The notes: a model not told the origin generated them from the letters alone. 64,000 nucleotides of DNA from Pseudomonas putida (GCF_016406145.1 NZ_CP066306.1:1178001-1242000), one strand, 5' to 3'; positions 39,084 through 51,342 are shown, counted from the first letter of the stretch. A program made the numbers and translations.

Positions 39084-42000
39084 GGTCTGCCGATGTCGAC
39101 CTGCTTCTGACCCTGCACAGAGCGTTGCGTCATCAGCAGGCCGCTGCTGAAGGCGTCAGAAACATGTTGGCGCAGACGCCAAGCCTTGAGGCCTTTGCCA
39201 CGCCGCTGCTCGAGAGCGCGCTGCGAGAAAGTGGCCTGGCCGACGCAGACGTGCGCAACATGCAAGTCTACATTGAGGACGATGTGCCTTTGCCTAGTGC
39301 CGCGCCACGTCTGCATACACCGTGGAGGACGCTACATAGCGTGCAGCCCTTGCTGACGGCGGCACTGCACAACTTTCACGAGGACGAGACGCTCCCCTCC
39401 ATTCATCGCCGTGCTCATCTGCAGAATGCTGACGGCAGTAAGCTGCCGCTGGCATTTGAAGCATTTGCCAGCTGTTGCAGAACGCTGGATATAGGAGGGC
39501 GCTATCAGCAAGTGTTGCGCGCGCGGCTGTTTCCGAAAAGCAGACCCCCCGCGCCAGAGGGTTTTGCCCGCGCAGGGGTGGAGCGCTTGCTCGAAGAAAA
39601 TCTGCGCGCGAAGATGGAAGTTGCGGTGCGTATGGCAAGGATCAAGTCCGAGCTGGACGATGCCGACTACCTGCGTTTGTTGCCTGTGTGCGCAAGCAAA
39701 CCCATCGTGCCGGCGGTCTCAGGTATTGCCACGCCTCGCCAACTGTACCTGTTGGGCAAACGCATCCATGGGCCCATTGTCTTCGAAATGCGCGACAGTG
39801 CCGGAGGGCCGCTGTCGGGGATCATCAGCTGGATACCGCAAGATCCCTATCGGCAGATCGCCAGGTACGCTACCTGGGCTGCCTTCTATCAGTCGTTGGC
39901 CAAACAGCTGCGTGCGCCTCATTACCGTTCTTTTTTCCGTCGATTCATCAGTGAGCGTGATAAACCGACCTTTACGGCAACCCTCGAGCGCCTGATCCGG
40001 GCGAGCACTGCGAAGGTGCCGGTTGATCTGGATGGGCGCAATTTCTCGATCGATACGTCCTTGTTCGCCTATCTGCGGGGCCAGCAGGTCGACAAGATGC
40101 TCGATGACGCAAGAGTCCTGGCAGTGCCCACCGCTGACGAGACTGCGATCGAGCGGCATCAGCGGCTGGAAGTGCTCAAGAGCGCTGGCTTCGATCTGCT
40201 CAACCTGGCTGCGCTTTTCGTTCCGGTACTGGGCGAGGTGATGTTCGCAGTGGCAGCGGTGGACGTTGTCAGTGAAGTGTATAAAGGCTATGCCGATTGG
40301 CGCATTGGCGACCGCCAGGGGGCATTGGATCACCTGTTCGGTGTGGCAGAGAACCTGGCGGTCGGTACGGTGGTCGGCGCCGCACAGATAGGCGTGGGCC
40401 GGGTGCTGGAGCGCGTCCCCTTTGTCGATGCGCTCACCCCCTTGTACGAGGGCGAGGGCCGATACCGGCTGGCGGACTGGCCCGCTTCGGCTCACCACAT
40501 CGACGGTGGAGGGGCACTTTTGCGACGCTTTGGTGGGCGCTGGGCGCAAACATCAGACCAAGCTGCCGAAACTGTACTGCGCGTCACCGGGCTTGAGCAG
40601 GATCACTTGCGCAACCTGCATCTGCAGGGGGATGCTCCCCCCGCTCGCCTGCTCGATGCCCATGAGCGCCACGAACTCCATGCTCTGGAGCCGCACCTGC
40701 AGGGGGCCGCCTTGGAGCGTGAGCTGGCAGCTCGGCAAGACCAGCCCTCTGCTGCTGGCGCGTTGCTGATCAGGGCATTCCCCGGCCTTTCCGTTCGCGG
40801 CGCTGAAAGCGTCCTGGAACAGGCCAGTGGTGAGCAGATCAAGGCGCTGCTGACCAGCAGCCGTATACCTTTGGAAATGGCTGAGCGAGCTCGTTGGATC
40901 TTGCGCGAGAGTCGCCTGGATCGTGCGTTGTTGGGGTTCGAGCACGAAGGCGCGATCAATGATGCTACTCAGCGGCTGGTTCTGAAGTGGGTCAACGAGC
41001 TCGCGCCCTGGCCGGCTTCAGTTCGCATTGAACTGCGGCTGGGCGAAGCGAAGGGGCGGTTGGTTGCATCGGTAGGGAGCAACACTGCGACACGGATCCG
41101 GTGCCTTGTTCAGACCGAGCAGGGCTACCAGTTGAGTGATGCTACGCAACCAACAATTGGACAAGGATTATTGTCCTGCCTGATCCAGACACTTGAGGAG
41201 GGCCAGAAAGTGGCGCTCGGGGATGGCCTGATAGATGCCCGCACTCTAGGCAACAGGGTTGCTCAAGTGGCTAGCGCTGACCGGCAAAAGACAGCGCAGT
41301 TGCTGGGATTGCGGCCGATCGGAGAACGCTTTCGCCCGCCGCAGCGCCTCGCCGACGGCCGTGTCGGCTATGCACTCAGTGGAGGTGGAGAAAGTAGCCG
41401 TCAGGCTATTCGCCGCGGGATACATGAAATTTTCCCAACCCTGACGGACGCGCAACTTGACGCTTACCTGGGCGACCTGATGGAGCGCCGCATCGGACTC
41501 TGGGACCACCTCAGCAGGCTGCGGCAGCAGCTGGATAGCTTGCGCGAAGCGCTGGATGCCTGGCAGCGTGAGCGCGTGAGCTTCATGGATGGGCGCAGGC
41601 GACAGCGCGTGGCCAGCCAGATCCGTCGCGCCTGGCGCCGCAAGACGGCAGGCCTGGCAGGTGACGATTTCAGCCTGCATATCGAGGGTGAGTTGGTAGG
41701 CAGCCTGCCGAATTTACCAGCAGGCCTCGAGTTCGCCCATGTGCAGCGGTTGACGTTGCGCAACATGAGCCTTGACCGAGTTGATGAAGATTTCCTGCTC
41801 AGGTTCACCGGCCTTCGTGAACTCGACCTACGCGACAATCAGTTGATCACCATACCGGAGGGCCTGGAGCGCCTGACCGGTCTGCGCAGGCTGCATCTTG
41901 CAGGAAATCGGATAGCCTTCGATGCTCAGGGCAACCTCCGGCTGGCAAGCCTTTCCATGCTGCAGCAGCTTGATCTGACCTATAACCCGCTGGGCCTGGT

Positions 42001-43144
42001 CCCCGACCTTTCCGGGTTACGCCACTTGCGCGAAGTATCGTTACGCGCCACTGGGCTACAAGCCTTGCCTGAAGCTGCCGTGATGCCGTGGAGGGGCCTT
42101 GTGGATATTCGTGAAAACCAGATCCGCCAGGTCACCGGTGATTTGCGCAGCCTGAATGGTCGATTGCAGCGCCTGTCGTTACACGACAACCCGCTGGACG
42201 AGGCAAGCGAGTCACTGCTTTCGCGCAGCAGCAGTGATGACTACCCAGCGAATCGGCGCAGCTCTTACCACCACGCCATCGCAGATACCAACCTGCAAAA
42301 TCAATGGATGGGCAGCGTTTCCGGTGACTTGCTAGCGCAGCGCAGAGAACTCTGGACGAGGTTGTCCGAGGAACCGCAATCGGCAGACCTGTTCAGATTT
42401 CTGGCGGATTTTGCCGGTTCTGACGATTTTCAAGACCACCCGCGCTACTACCGTGCCAGGGTATGGCGGGTCCTCGAACTTTGCGCAGACAACACCGACG
42501 TGCGTGAGGCAGTTTTCTGGCAAGTGCGAGGCCCCAGAACCTGTGAGGATCAGCTGCTGCTCATACTCAGCCAACTGGAAGTCAGAACGCACATCGCCTT
42601 GCATAGCGCAGACGCCAGCACAGAGCGCGCCGAAGCAACCTTGTTACGGTTGGGGCGCTCACTCTATCGTCTGGATCAGGTAGACAGTATCGCCGCCCGG
42701 CATATTGAGGAAATGCGCCAGAATCCTTACGCGGTGGTGGATGACATTGAGGTTTACCTTGCCTATCGGGTCAACCTGGCTGACAGGCTCGGCTTGCCGG
42801 CCCAGCCACGGCATATGAATTACCCCGAGCATAGCGGCGTAACAGGAACACGCATACTGCGCGCCCGCGCGGAGGTCCTTGCCGGTGAGAATATCGAGGT
42901 ATTGAGCAATGCGCTGGCACAGCGGGAGTTTTGGCAAGGGTATGCACGCAATCGCTATCCAGAGCGTTTTGAAGCGCTCGCTGCGCCTTTTCATGAGCAG
43001 CTGGAGGGGTATGAGCGCGAGGCGGGCGAGTCTGGCGAGCAGCTTTACCTTGAACGTGCCGACGTATTGATGGCAGCCCTCAATGCCGAAGAGCGTGCGC
43101 TTTACCTGGAGCTGGCCAGAGAGGCATACGAGCGGGAAGTCTGA
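39014..43144 (+). CDS. NEL-type E3 ubiquitin ligase with toxin-like N-terminus and leucine-rich repeats
   Basis: A 1376-residue effector-like protein starting at GTG (AGGAG 8 nt upstream). Residues 1 to about 880 resemble the large toxin-like region (DUF6543 type) found in Pseudomonas proteins. It includes a hydrophobic, possibly membrane-inserting stretch at about 391-475 (NLAALFVPVLGEVMFAVAAV). About 905-1062 are leucine-rich repeats (LRELDLRDNQLITIPEGLERL). About 1080-1376 are a NEL domain as in Shigella IpaH and Salmonella SspH/SlrP. The catalytic CED is at C1177-D1179 (RTCEDQLLLI, compare SCEDRVALTW), and LRLGRSLYRLDQVDSI and VDDIEVYLAYRVNLADRLGL are diagnostic. NEL enzymes ubiquitinate host proteins. 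No type III genes, chaperone or signal peptide are seen. Codon use looks somewhat less GC-biased than in its neighbours. Confidence 0.9.
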   Translation: MSAISIPSDSVDAFIAGQLSGWLRSADVDLLLTLHRALRHQQAAAEGVRNMLAQTPSLEAFATPLLESALRESGLADADVRNMQVYIEDDVPLPSAAPRLHTPWRTLHSVQPLLTAALHNFHEDETLPSIHRRAHLQNADGSKLPLAFEAFASCCRTLDIGGRYQQVLRARLFPKSRPPAPEGFARAGVERLLEENLRAKMEVAVRMARIKSELDDADYLRLLPVCASKPIVPAVSGIATPRQLYLLGKRIHGPIVFEMRDSAGGPLSGIISWIPQDPYRQIARYATWAAFYQSLAKQLRAPHYRSFFRRFISERDKPTFTATLERLIRASTAKVPVDLDGRNFSIDTSLFAYLRGQQVDKMLDDARVLAVPTADETAIERHQRLEVLKSAGFDLLNLAALFVPVLGEVMFAVAAVDVVSEVYKGYADWRIGDRQGALDHLFGVAENLAVGTVVGAAQIGVGRVLERVPFVDALTPLYEGEGRYRLADWPASAHHIDGGGALLRRFGGRWAQTSDQAAETVLRVTGLEQDHLRNLHLQGDAPPARLLDAHERHELHALEPHLQGAALERELAARQDQPSAAGALLIRAFPGLSVRGAESVLEQASGEQIKALLTSSRIPLEMAERARWILRESRLDRALLGFEHEGAINDATQRLVLKWVNELAPWPASVRIELRLGEAKGRLVASVGSNTATRIRCLVQTEQGYQLSDATQPTIGQGLLSCLIQTLEEGQKVALGDGLIDARTLGNRVAQVASADRQKTAQLLGLRPIGERFRPPQRLADGRVGYALSGGGESSRQAIRRGIHEIFPTLTDAQLDAYLGDLMERRIGLWDHLSRLRQQLDSLREALDAWQRERVSFMDGRRRQRVASQIRRAWRRKTAGLAGDDFSLHIEGELVGSLPNLPAGLEFAHVQRLTLRNMSLDRVDEDFLLRFTGLRELDLRDNQLITIPEGLERLTGLRRLHLAGNRIAFDAQGNLRLASLSMLQQLDLTYNPLGLVPDLSGLRHLREVSLRATGLQALPEAAVMPWRGLVDIRENQIRQVTGDLRSLNGRLQRLSLHDNPLDEASESLLSRSSSDDYPANRRSSYHHAIADTNLQNQWMGSVSGDLLAQRRELWTRLSEEPQSADLFRFLADFAGSDDFQDHPRYYRARVWRVLELCADNTDVREAVFWQVRGPRTCEDQLLLILSQLEVRTHIALHSADASTERAEATLLRLGRSLYRLDQVDSIAARHIEEMRQNPYAVVDDIEVYLAYRVNLADRLGLPAQPRHMNYPEHSGVTGTRILRARAEVLAGENIEVLSNALAQREFWQGYARNRYPERFEALAAPFHEQLEGYEREAGESGEQLYLERADVLMAALNAEERALYLELAREAYEREV

Positions 43145-43149
43145 GAGCC

Positions 43150-43170
43150 GGCGACCGCCAGGCGGTCGCC
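43150..43170. terminator. GC-rich stem-loop between the NEL gene and glpD
   Basis: GGCGACCGCC (43150-43159) and GGCGGTCGCC (43161-43170) are perfect inverted arms. It lies between two convergent genes. No T-run follows, so termination strength is uncertain. Confidence 0.6.
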
Positions 43171-43179
43171 GTGCAAGAT

Positions 43180-44715
43180 TCAGGCGGCGTCGCTGCGAAC
43201 GTCGCTTTGCGCAAGGTAATCGGCCAGTGCCCGTTGCTCGCCCTCGCTGGTGAACAAGCCCAGTTTGGTACGCCGCCAGAGTATGTCCTGTGCACTGAAG
43301 GCCCACTCGGTTTCGCGCAGGTAATCAACTTCACGGGTGAACAAGCCACCGCCGATCGCCTGGCCCAGATCGTCAGGGCCATTAACGCCCTTCAGCAGCT
43401 GCCAGGTGCGGCTGCCGTAGGTCACTGCCCAGCGCTTGGCGATATCCGGTGCAAGCCATTGATGCTGGGAGAGCAGCTCGGCGACCAGGTTCTGGGGCGT
43501 GCTCATGCCTTCACCGCCGGGCAGCGCTGAACTGGCAGTCCAGCTCTGGCCCATTTGGCTGAAGAACGGTTTGAGCTCTGCCATGGCCGACTCGGCAAGT
43601 TTGCGGTATGTGGTCAGTTTGCCGCCAAACACCGACAGCAACGGCGCCTCGCCTTGGGTTGCGGACAGCGCGAGGGTGTAGTCACGCGTGACTGCAGACG
43701 GGTTGTCCGATTCGTCGTTGCACAGCGGACGCACGCCGGAGTAGGTGTGCAGGATATCGCTGGCGCTCAACTGATGATTGAAATGTGCGTTGACCACTTT
43801 GAGCAGATAGTCGGTTTCCTGCTCGGTGATCGCCACCTTGGCCGGATCGCCGCTGTATTCGCGATCGGTGGTGCCGATCAGGGTGAAGCGGTCCAGGTAC
43901 GGGATGCAGAAGACAATGCGTTGGTCCTCGTTCTGGAGGATGTAGGCGTGATCCCCCTCGTACAGGCGCGGCACGATGAGGTGGCTGCCCTGGATCAATC
44001 GTATGCCGTATGGTGCATCGAGTTTGAGGTCATCCTTGATGAACTTGGCGACCCATGGACCGGCGGCGTTGACCAAGGCACGGGCGCGAATCGTCTGCAG
44101 GCTGCCGTCGGCATGCTGCAGCTCTACCTGCCACAGGCCATCGACGCGTTCTGCGCGCAGGCAGCGGGTGCGGGTATGAATGTGCGCGCCTTGCTCGCGT
44201 GCAGCCATGGCATTGAGCACCACCAGGCGGGCGTCGTCTACCGCGCAGTCTGCATATTCGAAACCGCGGGTGATGGCCGGCTTGAGCGGGTAGCCCGGGC
44301 CAAAGCGCAGGCTGCGCGACGCGCCCAGGCGCTTGCGCTTGCCCAGGTGGTCGTAGAGGAACAAGCCGGCACGGATCATCCAGGCCGGGCGCAGGTGCGG
44401 ACGGTGCGGCAGCACGAAACGCATCGGTTTGACGATGTGCGGTGCCTTGGCCAATAGCACTTCGCGCTCGGCCAGAGCCTCGCGTACAAGGCGGAATTCA
44501 TAGTGTTCCAGGTAGCGCAAGCCGCCATGGATCAGCTTGCTGCTGGCCGAGGAGGTGTGCTGGGCCAAGTCGTCCTTTTCGCAGAGGAAGACCTTGAGGC
44601 CACGCCCGGCGGCGTCGGCAGCAATGCCCACGCCATTGATGCCACCGCCGATCACGGCAAGATCATAGCAATCGGCAAGTAGGGGCTGGGACGAAACGGG
44701 CTGGGACACGGGCAA
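43180..44715 (-). CDS. glpD: Aerobic glycerol-3-phosphate dehydrogenase
   Basis: FAD-dependent, membrane-associated enzyme that oxidises glycerol 3-phosphate to dihydroxyacetone phosphate and feeds electrons to the quinone pool. It has 511 residues. The N-terminal dinucleotide-binding motif is YDLAVIGGGINGVGIAADAAGRG; LIHGGLRYLEHYEFRLVREAL and RVDGGVxx-like C-terminal regions fit GlpD. It has its own promoter region with a strong GlpR operator. Confidence 0.96.
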   Translation of the reverse strand: MPVSQPVSSQPLLADCYDLAVIGGGINGVGIAADAAGRGLKVFLCEKDDLAQHTSSASSKLIHGGLRYLEHYEFRLVREALAEREVLLAKAPHIVKPMRFVLPHRPHLRPAWMIRAGLFLYDHLGKRKRLGASRSLRFGPGYPLKPAITRGFEYADCAVDDARLVVLNAMAAREQGAHIHTRTRCLRAERVDGLWQVELQHADGSLQTIRARALVNAAGPWVAKFIKDDLKLDAPYGIRLIQGSHLIVPRLYEGDHAYILQNEDQRIVFCIPYLDRFTLIGTTDREYSGDPAKVAITEQETDYLLKVVNAHFNHQLSASDILHTYSGVRPLCNDESDNPSAVTRDYTLALSATQGEAPLLSVFGGKLTTYRKLAESAMAELKPFFSQMGQSWTASSALPGGEGMSTPQNLVAELLSQHQWLAPDIAKRWAVTYGSRTWQLLKGVNGPDDLGQAIGGGLFTREVDYLRETEWAFSAQDILWRRTKLGLFTSEGEQRALADYLAQSDVRSDAA

Positions 44716-44751
44716 GGCCTCCTGAGGCTGTTCACAGCGAATATGAACATT

Positions 44752-44771
44752 AATGTTCGTTTCCGAAAATA
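44752..44771 (-). promoter_or_regulatory. GlpR operator upstream of glpD
   Basis: AATGTTCGTTTCCGAAAATA matches the enterobacterial GlpR consensus WATGTTCGWTAWCGAACATW at 17 of 20 positions. It lies 37-56 bp upstream of the glpD ATG, next to ATGAACATTAATGTTC, which contains another half-site. Confidence 0.75.
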
Positions 44772-44882
44772 CTAGCGCAACAGAACGCCCATCGCCAGTC
44801 GCTCTTCATAGAAAAAACTGATGAGATGGCACGAAAGTGAACAATATCGAAAATGGCGGGCCCTTGTAGACCCGCTGGCGTT

Positions 44883-45638
44883 TCAAACCACGTCGAGCCG
44901 GATCTTGTACTGATTGAGCAGCTCACCCAGTGCAGGTGATGGAGGCTGATCGGTCACCAGGCAGTCGACCAAGCTGATCGAGCCCAGCCGTACCATGGCG
45001 TTGCGCCCGAATTTGCTGGAGTCGGCAGCCAGGATGACCTGACGGGCGTTGGCGATGATTGCCTGAGAAACGCGTACTTCCTGGTAGTCGAAATCCAGCA
45101 GGCTGCCGTCTTCATCGATACCGCTGATGCCGACCAAGGCGAAGTCGACCTTGAACTGGCTGATGAAATCGACGCTGGCCTGGCCGACCACGCCCCCGTC
45201 ACGGCGTACAGTGCCACCTGCGACCAATACTTCGAAATCATCCTTGGCGGCAAGGATCGCAGCAACGTGCAGGTTGTTGGTGATGACCTTCAGGTGGCTA
45301 TGGTTGAGCAGCGCCCGGGCAATGGATTCGGTGGTGGTGCCGATGTTGATGAACAGCGAGGCATGGTCGGGAATTTGCCGGGCCACGGCGTCGGCAATGC
45401 GCTGTTTTTCATCACGCATCTGGTCGGCGCGCATGGCGTAAGCAGTGTTCTCGATGCTCGAGTCATAGGCGGCGCCACCGTGGTAGCGGCGCAGCAGATT
45501 GAGTTCGGCGAGCTGGTTGATGTCGCGACGGATGGTTTGCGGGGTGACGACGAACAACTGTGCCATTTCTTCGATGCTGACGTAGCCGCGTTCGCGGACC
45601 AGCTCGAGGATTTGTTGTTGGCGTGGGGGCAGATTCAT
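44883..45638 (-). CDS. glpR: DeoR-family repressor GlpR
   Basis: Glycerol-3-phosphate-responsive repressor of the glp genes, 251 residues. It has an N-terminal DeoR winged helix ([35 protein letters not shown]) and a C-terminal sugar-phosphate sensor domain with [17 protein letters not shown] and [16 protein letters not shown]. It lies between glpK and glpD, all on the minus strand. Confidence 0.95.
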   Translation of the reverse strand: MNLPPRQQQILELVRERGYVSIEEMAQLFVVTPQTIRRDINQLAELNLLRRYHGGAAYDSSIENTAYAMRADQMRDEKQRIADAVARQIPDHASLFINIGTTTESIARALLNHSHLKVITNNLHVAAILAAKDDFEVLVAGGTVRRDGGVVGQASVDFISQFKVDFALVGISGIDEDGSLLDFDYQEVRVSQAIIANARQVILAADSSKFGRNAMVRLGSISLVDCLVTDQPPSPALGELLNQYKIRLDVV

Positions 45639-45719
45639 GGGCGGTCCTTATGGGCTGCCGGACAAATTCTGCAATGATGCCGTACGAAAGGGACTACGGC
45701 CAGTGGGCCATGGGCTGAC

Positions 45720-45738
45720 GGGGGCCGCGAAGCAGCCC
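45720..45738 (-). terminator. Weak hairpin between glpK and glpR
   Basis: GGGGGCCGC and GCAGCCCC form an imperfect stem around GAA. It lies between the glpK stop and the glpR start; no U-run. It could partly separate glpFK from glpR. Confidence 0.35.
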
Positions 45739-45751
45739 CTGTCCAGTGCGA

Positions 45752-47278
<1,527 letters not shown>

Positions 47279-47292
47279 TCAGGGCGCCAGCA

Positions 47293-48144
47293 TCAGTTGG
47301 CTTGAGTATCGCCCTGGCGATTGCCGTTTGTCTCTGGGTTCGCGCTTTGCGCCGTCGGCAGGTTGCGGGCGATCAAGCCACGATAGGTCGCAGCACCCAG
47401 GCAAGCGCCGAAGATCGGTGCGAACACCGGAACCAGGAAATAAGGGATGTCCCGACCGCCAGTGAAGGCGATTTCGCCCCAGCCGGCCAGGAAGGTCATC
47501 AGTTTGGGCCCGAAATCGCGGGCCGGGTTCATCGCAAAGCCGGTCAGCGGGCCCATGGCGCTACCGATCACGGCGATCAACAGGCCGATCAGCAGCGGTG
47601 CCATCGCACCACGGGGCAGGCCGTTGTTGTCGTCGGTCAGGGCCATGATGACCGCCATCAAGATTGCAGTGATCACCACTTCGACCAGGAACGCCTGTGC
47701 GATGGAAAGCGAAGGGTGCGGGTAGGTGGAGAACACCGCCGCCAGTTCCAGGCTTTCGCTGCTGCCGCGCAGCATGGCGTGGGCTTGTTCGAAATCGAAG
47801 AACAGGCTGCTATAGAGGGTGTAGACCAGCGCCGCGCCGCAGAAGGCGCCGCAAACCTGGGCCAGCATGTAGAACGGCAGTTTGCGTTTGTCGAAGCTTG
47901 CGAACAGGGTAAGGGCGATGCTGACGGCCGGGTTCAGGTGCGCACCGGATACACCGGCGGTGAGGTAGATCGCCATGCTCACGCCGACGCCCCAGATGAT
48001 GCTGATTTCCCACAGTCCAAAGCTGGCGCCCGCGACCTTGAGGGCGGCGACGCATCCTGTGCCGAAAAAGATGAGCAGCGCCGTGCCGAGGAATTCGGCC
48101 AGGCACTGGCTGGACAGCGTAGGTTCGCGTAGAGCAGTCGTCAT
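47293..48144 (-). CDS. glpF: Glycerol uptake facilitator
   Basis: Aquaglyceroporin of the MIP family with 283 residues and six helices plus two half-helices. The first NPA box is SGAHLNPAVSIALT; the second is in GFAMNPARDFGPKLMTFLAGWGE, whose Asp after NPAR marks a glycerol facilitator rather than a water channel. It is the first gene of glpF-glpK. Confidence 0.96.
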   Translation of the reverse strand: MTTALREPTLSSQCLAEFLGTALLIFFGTGCVAALKVAGASFGLWEISIIWGVGVSMAIYLTAGVSGAHLNPAVSIALTLFASFDKRKLPFYMLAQVCGAFCGAALVYTLYSSLFFDFEQAHAMLRGSSESLELAAVFSTYPHPSLSIAQAFLVEVVITAILMAVIMALTDDNNGLPRGAMAPLLIGLLIAVIGSAMGPLTGFAMNPARDFGPKLMTFLAGWGEIAFTGGRDIPYFLVPVFAPIFGACLGAATYRGLIARNLPTAQSANPETNGNRQGDTQAN

Positions 48145-48254
48145 GTATGACCTCTTTTTTTTTGTTGTGAGGCGCTAAGCGCTCGACAGCAAAGCCCGGC
48201 GTCCATCCCCATTGACTTCGGGCGCAGGTAGGAATGCACTTAAAAAGTGCACCA

Positions 48255-48299
48255 TTTATTCAGAAACGAAAAAATATAGACAAGAAACGCTTATGTCAA
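48255..48299 (-). promoter_or_regulatory. glpF promoter with overlapping GlpR-like site
   Basis: On the minus strand, TTGACA (48299-48294) and TATTTT (48276-48271) are 17 bp apart, a good sigma-70 promoter. A GlpR-like site (TTTTTTCGTTTCTGAATAAA, 48274-48255, 13 of 20 to consensus) overlaps the -10, as expected for repression. Confidence 0.6.
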
Positions 48300-48444
48300 A
48301 GGTCGAAAGTGAACGGTCGGTCACGATCTGAGCATTGAATGCGGGTGTGAATCCCGAGCTAGAGCGGCGTGTCAGCTGCGAACTGGCTGGAGTGTAGGAT
48401 TTGCCCTAAAGTAGCCGCCGAATTGTCTCGGAGCGGAGCACTGC

Positions 48445-48915
48445 ATGACCCCGGCCCTCGATCTTTTGAAAAAGGCGCGCGCGCAACATCGCGTGCACAG
48501 TTATGAACACGATCCAAAATCGGCGTCTTATGGGCTGGAGGCGGCTGAAAAACTGGGGCTGGAACCGCAGCAGGTGTTCAAGACCTTGTTGGCCAGCAGT
48601 GAGAAGGGCGAGTTGTTGGTTGCCGTGGTGCCTGTTGTGGGGACGCTGGACCTCAAGGCGCTTGCCCATGCCGCAGGCGTGAAGAAATGCGAGATGGCTG
48701 ACCCCGCGGCAGCTCAGCGTGCCACAGGCTATCTGGTGGGTGGAATCAGTCCGCTTGGACAGAAAAAGCGTCTGCGCACCTTCATCGACGATTCGGCGCG
48801 GAATTTTGCAACCATCCATGTCAGTGCCGGGCGGCGGGGGTTGGAAGTGGAACTGGCTGCAGCTGTACTTGCCGAGCAGACCCAGGGCACTTTCGCCGGT
48901 ATCGGTCGGGGTTGA
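48445..48915 (+). CDS. ybaK: Cys-tRNA(Pro)/Cys-tRNA(Cys) deacylase YbaK
   Basis: Editing enzyme that hydrolyses Cys-tRNA(Pro) made in error by prolyl-tRNA synthetase. It has 156 residues of the YbaK/EbsC family. TPALDLLKKARAQHRVHSYEHD opens the protein; the conserved catalytic-loop Lys and YLVGGISPLGQKKRLRTFID box are present. It is the only + strand gene here, divergent from glpF. Confidence 0.93.
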   Translation: MTPALDLLKKARAQHRVHSYEHDPKSASYGLEAAEKLGLEPQQVFKTLLASSEKGELLVAVVPVVGTLDLKALAHAAGVKKCEMADPAAAQRATGYLVGGISPLGQKKRLRTFIDDSARNFATIHVSAGRRGLEVELAAAVLAEQTQGTFAGIGRG

Positions 48916-48952
48916 CCGGCATGGGGCCGACTTGCGGCCCCACATTGCCGAA

Positions 48953-50058
<1,106 letters not shown>

Positions 50059-50062
<4 letters not shown>

Positions 50063-50979
50063 GCGTGGTGGTAAGCCGGTTCGACAAGGAATTCGAGTAG
50101 GGCCTTCTGTGCATGCAGGCGGTTTTCAGCCTGGTCCCACGCGACCGAACGGGGGTCGTCGAGCAGGTCATGGCTGATTTCCTCGCCGCGATGGGCGGGC
50201 AGGCAGTGCATGAACAGGGCATCGGGTGCCGCCAGGTCAAGCAGTTCGCGGTTGACCTGGTAAGGCGCGAAATGCGCCAGACGCCGTGCAGTTTCCTCTT
50301 CTTGGCCCATGGAAGTCCAGACATCGGTGGTCACCAGGTGCGCACCACGTACGGCTTCACGCGGATCGCGGATGATCTGTACGCGATCTGCGCCCAGTGC
50401 CATGAAGCGTGGGTCCGGGTCATAACCTTCCGGGCAGGCGATGCGCAGTTGGAAATCGAACTGGCGGGCAGCCTCGATGTACGAATTGCACATATTGAAA
50501 CCATCGCCGATCCAGGCCACGGTCTTGCCCTGGATAGCGCCACGGTGCTCGTGGAACGTCTGCATGTCGGCCAGCAATTGGCAGGGGTGCGACTCATCGG
50601 ACAGGCCATTGATCAGCGGTACGCGTGAATTGGCGGCGAACTCGGTGAGGGTGCTGTGCGCGTGGGTGCGGATCATCACCGCATCGACCATGCTCGACAG
50701 CACGATGGCGCTGTCGCTGATCGGTTCGCCCCGGCCCAGTTGTGTGTCGCGTGGCGACAGGAAGATAGCCTGGCCACCGAGCTGGATCATGCCGGCTTCG
50801 AACGACACCCGGGTCCGGGTGGAGGATTTCTCGAAGATCATGCCCAGGACACGGTTTTTCAGCGGTTCGAACAGCACGCCGCGCTTACGCAGGTCCTTCA
50901 GCTCGATGCCTCGGCGGATCACACCGAGCAATTCGTCGGTGGTGAAATCCAGCAGGGAGAGAAAGTGCCTAGCGCTCAT
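50059..50979 (-). CDS. argF: Ornithine carbamoyltransferase, anabolic
   Basis: Makes citrulline from ornithine and carbamoyl phosphate in arginine synthesis. It has 306 residues. The carbamoyl-phosphate motif is [10 protein letters not shown], the second is [13 protein letters not shown] (HCLP), and [13 protein letters not shown] and SDEXHPCQ-like [16 protein letters not shown] are present. Length and context favour the ArgR-repressed anabolic enzyme over the catabolic ArcB. The promoter carries two ArgR half-sites 21 bp apart. Confidence 0.95.
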
Positions 50980-51083
50980 GATTGACTACCTTATCTGCAA
51001 CGGTATGCAGGTCGACCGTATGGTTTTTTTGACAACGGGAGTGACCTGCGGCGTAAGCCGCACGGGGCGGACGAAATAGGGAA

Positions 51084-51120
51084 AGGCGCAATACTATAAT
51101 TAAATGTCGCCTGAAACCAA
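51084..51120 (-). promoter_or_regulatory. argF promoter and tandem ArgR half-sites
   Basis: TGTCGC-N8-AA at 51105-51120 is preceded by AGGCGC-N8-AA at 51084-51099, exactly 21 bp away, which is the Pseudomonas ArgR tandem repeat. On the minus strand the sites cover a probable -35 (TTGGTT, 51120-51115) and -10 (TATAGT, 51098-51093) with a 16-bp spacer, so bound ArgR would block argF transcription. Confidence 0.7.
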
Positions 51121-51342
51121 GAGGGGGAACAGCGGCTCTGTTGCAAAGGGTGTCATTACCCCTTGAGCCTGCGCTGTTTTTTATTTGCTACAGAGGTTGT
51201 ACACGGCTTGCTGGCAATTTGGCAAATGGCTGTCGCAAATCGTGCGCCTGATGTCGGGAGATTCACGCTGCGAAGCGCGCTGGCAGGGTGCAGGGGGCAG
51301 GGGGCATAGTCGACGCTCGACAATTGCGAGGCAGAGGCAGCC
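51121..51342. other. Gap upstream of the molybdopterin oxidoreductase gene
   Basis: No credible ORF. There is a TTTGCTACAGAGGTTGTA stretch around 51183-51200 and GC-rich sequence near 51275-51305. GAGGCAGAGG lies just before the oxidoreductase ATG as its ribosome site. I see no clear promoter boxes. Confidence 0.4.
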
